From positions 3,684,001-3,748,000 of the forward strand of contig NZ_CP058990.1 in the NCBI RefSeq assembly GCF_019021925.1: 64,000 bases of DNA, in the 5' to 3' direction. The notes below the pieces were generated by a model. It saw only the letters and a list, made by a program, of their open reading frames with translations, ran no database searches and was not told the DNA's origin. This document shows, piece by piece, positions 61,806 through 64,000 of this stretch. Both the position numbers and the translations under genes were made by a program. The stretch comes from Cellulophaga sp. HaHaR_3_176. Lineage in GTDB: Bacteria > Bacteroidota > Bacteroidia > Flavobacteriales > Flavobacteriaceae. Position 1 is the first letter of the stretch, and each line of letters begins with the position of its first letter.

Positions 61806-63020
61806 ATGATTTTAGAAATGAAAGTTCCTTCACCAGGGGAGTCTATAACAGAAGTAGAAATTGCAGCTTGGTTAGTTCAAGATGGTGATTATGTTGAAAA
61901 AGACCAAGCAATTGCTGAGGTTGATTCAGATAAGGCTACATTAGAATTACCTGCTGAAGAAAGTGGAATAATCACTTTAAAAGCAGAAGAAGGTGATGCT
62001 GTAGCAGTTGGTGAAGTAGTTTGTTTAATTGATACTAGTGCTGAAAAGCCTAGTGGTTCAGCTAAGCCAGCAACTGAAGAACCAAAAAAAGAAGCTAAGA
62101 AAGAGGAGAAAGCTCCTGAGCCTGTAAAAGTAAAAGAAACATATGCATCAGGAACAGCGTCTCCTGCAGCTAAAAAAATACTTGCCGAAAAAGGAATTGA
62201 AGCAGGAGCAGTAAATGGATCAGGAAAAGATGGTAGAATTACTAAAGAAGATGCAGTAAGTGCTGTTCCTTCTATGGGAACTCCTACCGGTGGTAATAGA
62301 GGAGAAAGTAGATCTAAATTGTCTATGTTGCGTAGAAAAGTAGCAGAGCGTTTGGTTTCAGTTAAAAATGAAACGGCTATGTTAACTACTTTTAACGAAG
62401 TAGATATGTCTCCTATATTCGAGCTTAGAAAGCAATATAAAGAAGATTTTAAAAGTAAGCACGGAGTTGGATTAGGCTTTATGTCATTCTTTACAAAAGC
62501 AGTAGTTAGGGCGTTAGAGCTTTATCCTTCTGTAAACTCTATGATAGATGGTAAGGAAATGATTTCTTACGATTTTTGCGATGTTAGTATTGCAGTATCA
62601 GGACCAAAAGGATTAATGGTTCCTGTTATTAGAAATGCTGAAAACTTAACTTTTAGAGGGGTAGAAGCAGAAGTTAAAAGGCTTGCAATTAGAGCTAGAG
62701 ATGGAGGTATTACTGTTGATGAAATGACGGGTGGTACTTTTACAATTACTAACGGAGGTGTTTTTGGGTCAATGTTATCAACTCCAATCATAAACCCTCC
62801 ACAAAGTGCAATTTTAGGAATGCACAATATTGTAGAGAGACCAATTGTTAGAGATGGCGAAATTGTAATTGCACCTATAATGTATGTGGCTTTATCTTAT
62901 GATCATAGAATAATTGATGGTAAAGAGTCTGTAGGTTTCTTAGTAGCGGTTAAAGAAGCATTAGAAAATCCAGTAGAATTACTGATGAATAATAATGTAA
63001 ATAAAGGTTTAGAATTGTAA
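61806..63020 (+). CDS. sucB: dihydrolipoyl succinyltransferase (E2 of 2-oxoglutarate dehydrogenase)
   Basis: A 404-residue E2. Lipoyl domain with the lipoylated Lys at residue 43 in EVDSDKATLELP; a Pro/Ala/Lys-rich hinge (about 78-108); an E1/E3-binding domain (ASPAAKKILAEKGIEAG) and an acyltransferase domain ending YVALSYDHRIIDGKESVGF, with the catalytic His/Asp in DHRIIDGKE. It acts with SucA and dihydrolipoamide dehydrogenase (E3 gene not in the window). Confidence 0.96.
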   Translation: MILEMKVPSPGESITEVEIAAWLVQDGDYVEKDQAIAEVDSDKATLELPAEESGIITLKAEEGDAVAVGEVVCLIDTSAEKPSGSAKPATEEPKKEAKKEEKAPEPVKVKETYASGTASPAAKKILAEKGIEAGAVNGSGKDGRITKEDAVSAVPSMGTPTGGNRGESRSKLSMLRRKVAERLVSVKNETAMLTTFNEVDMSPIFELRKQYKEDFKSKHGVGLGFMSFFTKAVVRALELYPSVNSMIDGKEMISYDFCDVSIAVSGPKGLMVPVIRNAENLTFRGVEAEVKRLAIRARDGGITVDEMTGGTFTITNGGVFGSMLSTPIINPPQSAILGMHNIVERPIVRDGEIVIAPIMYVALSYDHRIIDGKESVGFLVAVKEALENPVELLMNNNVNKGLEL

Positions 63021-63040
63021 TTTTTACCTTTTAATAAATA

Positions 63041-63073
63041 AAAAAGCCTGAAGATAAAATCTTCAGGCTTTTT
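63041..63073 (+). terminator. terminator after sucB
   Basis: 15-bp stem AAAAAGCCTGAAGAT (63041-63055) and its complement (63059-63073), loop AAA, followed by T's. Bidirectional for the converging peroxidase gene. Confidence 0.88.
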
Positions 63074-63095
63074 TATTTATACATAATCGAGTTGT

Positions 63096-64000
63096 TTAAT
63101 TACAACCCATATCCTCTTTAGAAGTGGGGTCTGCATTAGGGAAACATAAACCTGTCGGTAATGATGCAGGATCATATCTTTTTAAGTCGTTGTCATGTAA
63201 ACTCTTCTCTATAAATTCAGTAATTAAAGTGATTTCATTGTCATTAAGGCCTAAAGGGGAAAATTTATCAGATACCATCTCATTAGGTACTTCGTTATTT
63301 TGTTTAACACCATTATTTTTATATTCAATAACTTCTCTTACGCTTGTAAAGTTACCTCCGTGCCCTAAGAATTGTACATCTGCTAAATTGTAAAGTTGTG
63401 GTACTTTAAATTTGTAGTTGTCAGTAGGGTTGTTCGTAAAACCTCCTCGACCTTTTTTTGTAACCTCGTCAGTTATACCATGTACACCTGAGCCCGAAAG
63501 GTCATTCATGCCTAATGTATAAAAATTTTCAGAGTTAAGTGCAGGTCCAGAATGACATTCGTAACATCTGGCTTTCCCAAAAAATAATAAAGCACCTTTT
63601 TTTTCATTTTTATTCATTGCTCTAGTGTCACCTTTTAGCCAGTTCTGAAAATCTGTATTATTAGCAAGTAGCGTTCTTTCATAAGCAGCAATTGCTAGGC
63701 CAGCAGTTGTTATTGAGTATCTTTCAGATTTATCTACTTCTGGAAAAGCATTATCAAATAACTTAACATACTTGTTTTCATCACAAAAAGCTTTATCTAT
63801 TCCCATTCTGTGAACAGATAGGCCTGCAATAGCCTGGGTTTCTACACCTTCAAAACCTAAAATATTTACAGCTTTTGGTGTTCCTTCAGTCCAATTTGCT
63901 TCTGTACCAATATTATCATCAGTAGCTCCAAATTGACCATTCCAAAGCATTAGTTTTTGGTAAGCAGAATTCAAGACTGTCGGAGATCGTATAGGTTGTA
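63096..64000 (-). CDS. di-haem cytochrome c peroxidase/MauG-family protein (partial)
   Basis: The C-terminal part (about 301 codons) of a periplasmic di-haem protein; the coding frame continues past base 64000, so the N-terminus and the first haem motif are missing. The visible part begins QPIRSPTVLNSAYQKLMLW and has the second haem c motif CYECHSGPALN (about residue 135 of the visible part), GMNDLSGSG and the C-terminal LTEFIEKSLHDNDLKRYDP. The internal TTG that begins the longest frame is not the real start. It reduces H2O2 or, in MauG-like cases, oxidises a protein partner. Convergent with sucB. Confidence 0.9.
   Translation of the reverse strand, partial: QPIRSPTVLNSAYQKLMLWNGQFGATDDNIGTEANWTEGTPKAVNILGFEGVETQAIAGLSVHRMGIDKAFCDENKYVKLFDNAFPEVDKSERYSITTAGLAIAAYERTLLANNTDFQNWLKGDTRAMNKNEKKGALLFFGKARCYECHSGPALNSENFYTLGMNDLSGSGVHGITDEVTKKGRGGFTNNPTDNYKFKVPQLYNLADVQFLGHGGNFTSVREVIEYKNNGVKQNNEVPNEMVSDKFSPLGLNDNEITLITEFIEKSLHDNDLKRYDPASLPTGLCFPNADPTSKEDMGCN

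Noticed and set aside
1..64000. CRISPR arrays, prophage, insertion sequences, toxin-antitoxin pairs
   Set aside because: No spaced direct repeats, transposase or phage proteins were recognised in any frame.

Overview
The window is a chromosomal segment of a member of the Flavobacteriaceae (Bacteroidota), probably marine. This rests on the low G+C content, the Bacteroidota-type -10 element TAnnTTTG in front of many genes, the lack of Shine-Dalgarno sites, a SusC/SusD pair, an NDH-2/cbb3 respiratory set with fused CcoN-CcoO, and the many Flavobacteriales gene families. I see no phage, insertion sequence, CRISPR array or rRNA operon. One tRNA (Leu, UAG) is present.

Layout. 1-11779 is a microaerobic respiration block: a minus-strand cbb3 oxidase operon (ccoS, ccoNO, ccoQ, ccoP, ccoG, fixH and a TauE/SafE-like membrane protein cut by the window edge), the copper ATPase ccoI, an Fnr-type regulator, a universal stress protein and NDH-2. 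Four promoters in this block carry the same Fnr-like dyad at exactly the same distance from the -10 element, which defines a small regulon. 11780-12457 holds a probable structured small RNA and a short acidic protein gene. 12458-20438 degrades amino acids: homogentisate dioxygenase, then the complete histidine utilisation operon hutH-I-U-G with a divergent LysR regulator. 20532-30602 contains an MFS/AraC/nitroreductase group, a BlaI/M56 (BlaR1-like) sensor pair with three tandem operators, ruvC, hemW and small conserved genes. 30603-38633 has another candidate small RNA, a membrane-bound MutS-like ATPase, DUF4407, a PhnA-family protein, a REP-like palindrome, a NYN protein and an M20 dipeptidase.

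38773-44062 is the tRNA followed by a SusC/SusD uptake pair behind a palindromic operator and a 315-nt leader. 44063-44386 contains three strong inverted repeats. 44387-47854 is a minus-strand surface-protein operon (EF-hand protein, CotH-kinase-like lipoprotein, YHYH protein, membrane-anchored protein). The CotH-like start codon is separated from its reading frame by an 11-A homopolymer, which suggests slippage or phase variation.

48497-53949 is the most unusual part. Five co-directional genes encode a secreted beta-rich subunit, a chaperone-like protein, a 906-residue usher-like outer-membrane barrel and two further secreted subunits. Two subunits are visibly homologous, and the first is followed by an attenuator-like hairpin. 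I read this as a Bacteroidota chaperone-usher-like surface-fibre or coat system that I cannot match to a named family.

54286-64000 returns to core functions: KdtA, a DegT-family aminotransferase, GalE, a small outer-membrane barrel, the 2-oxoglutarate dehydrogenase E1 and E2 genes (sucA, sucB) and the end of a di-haem cytochrome c peroxidase that runs off the window.
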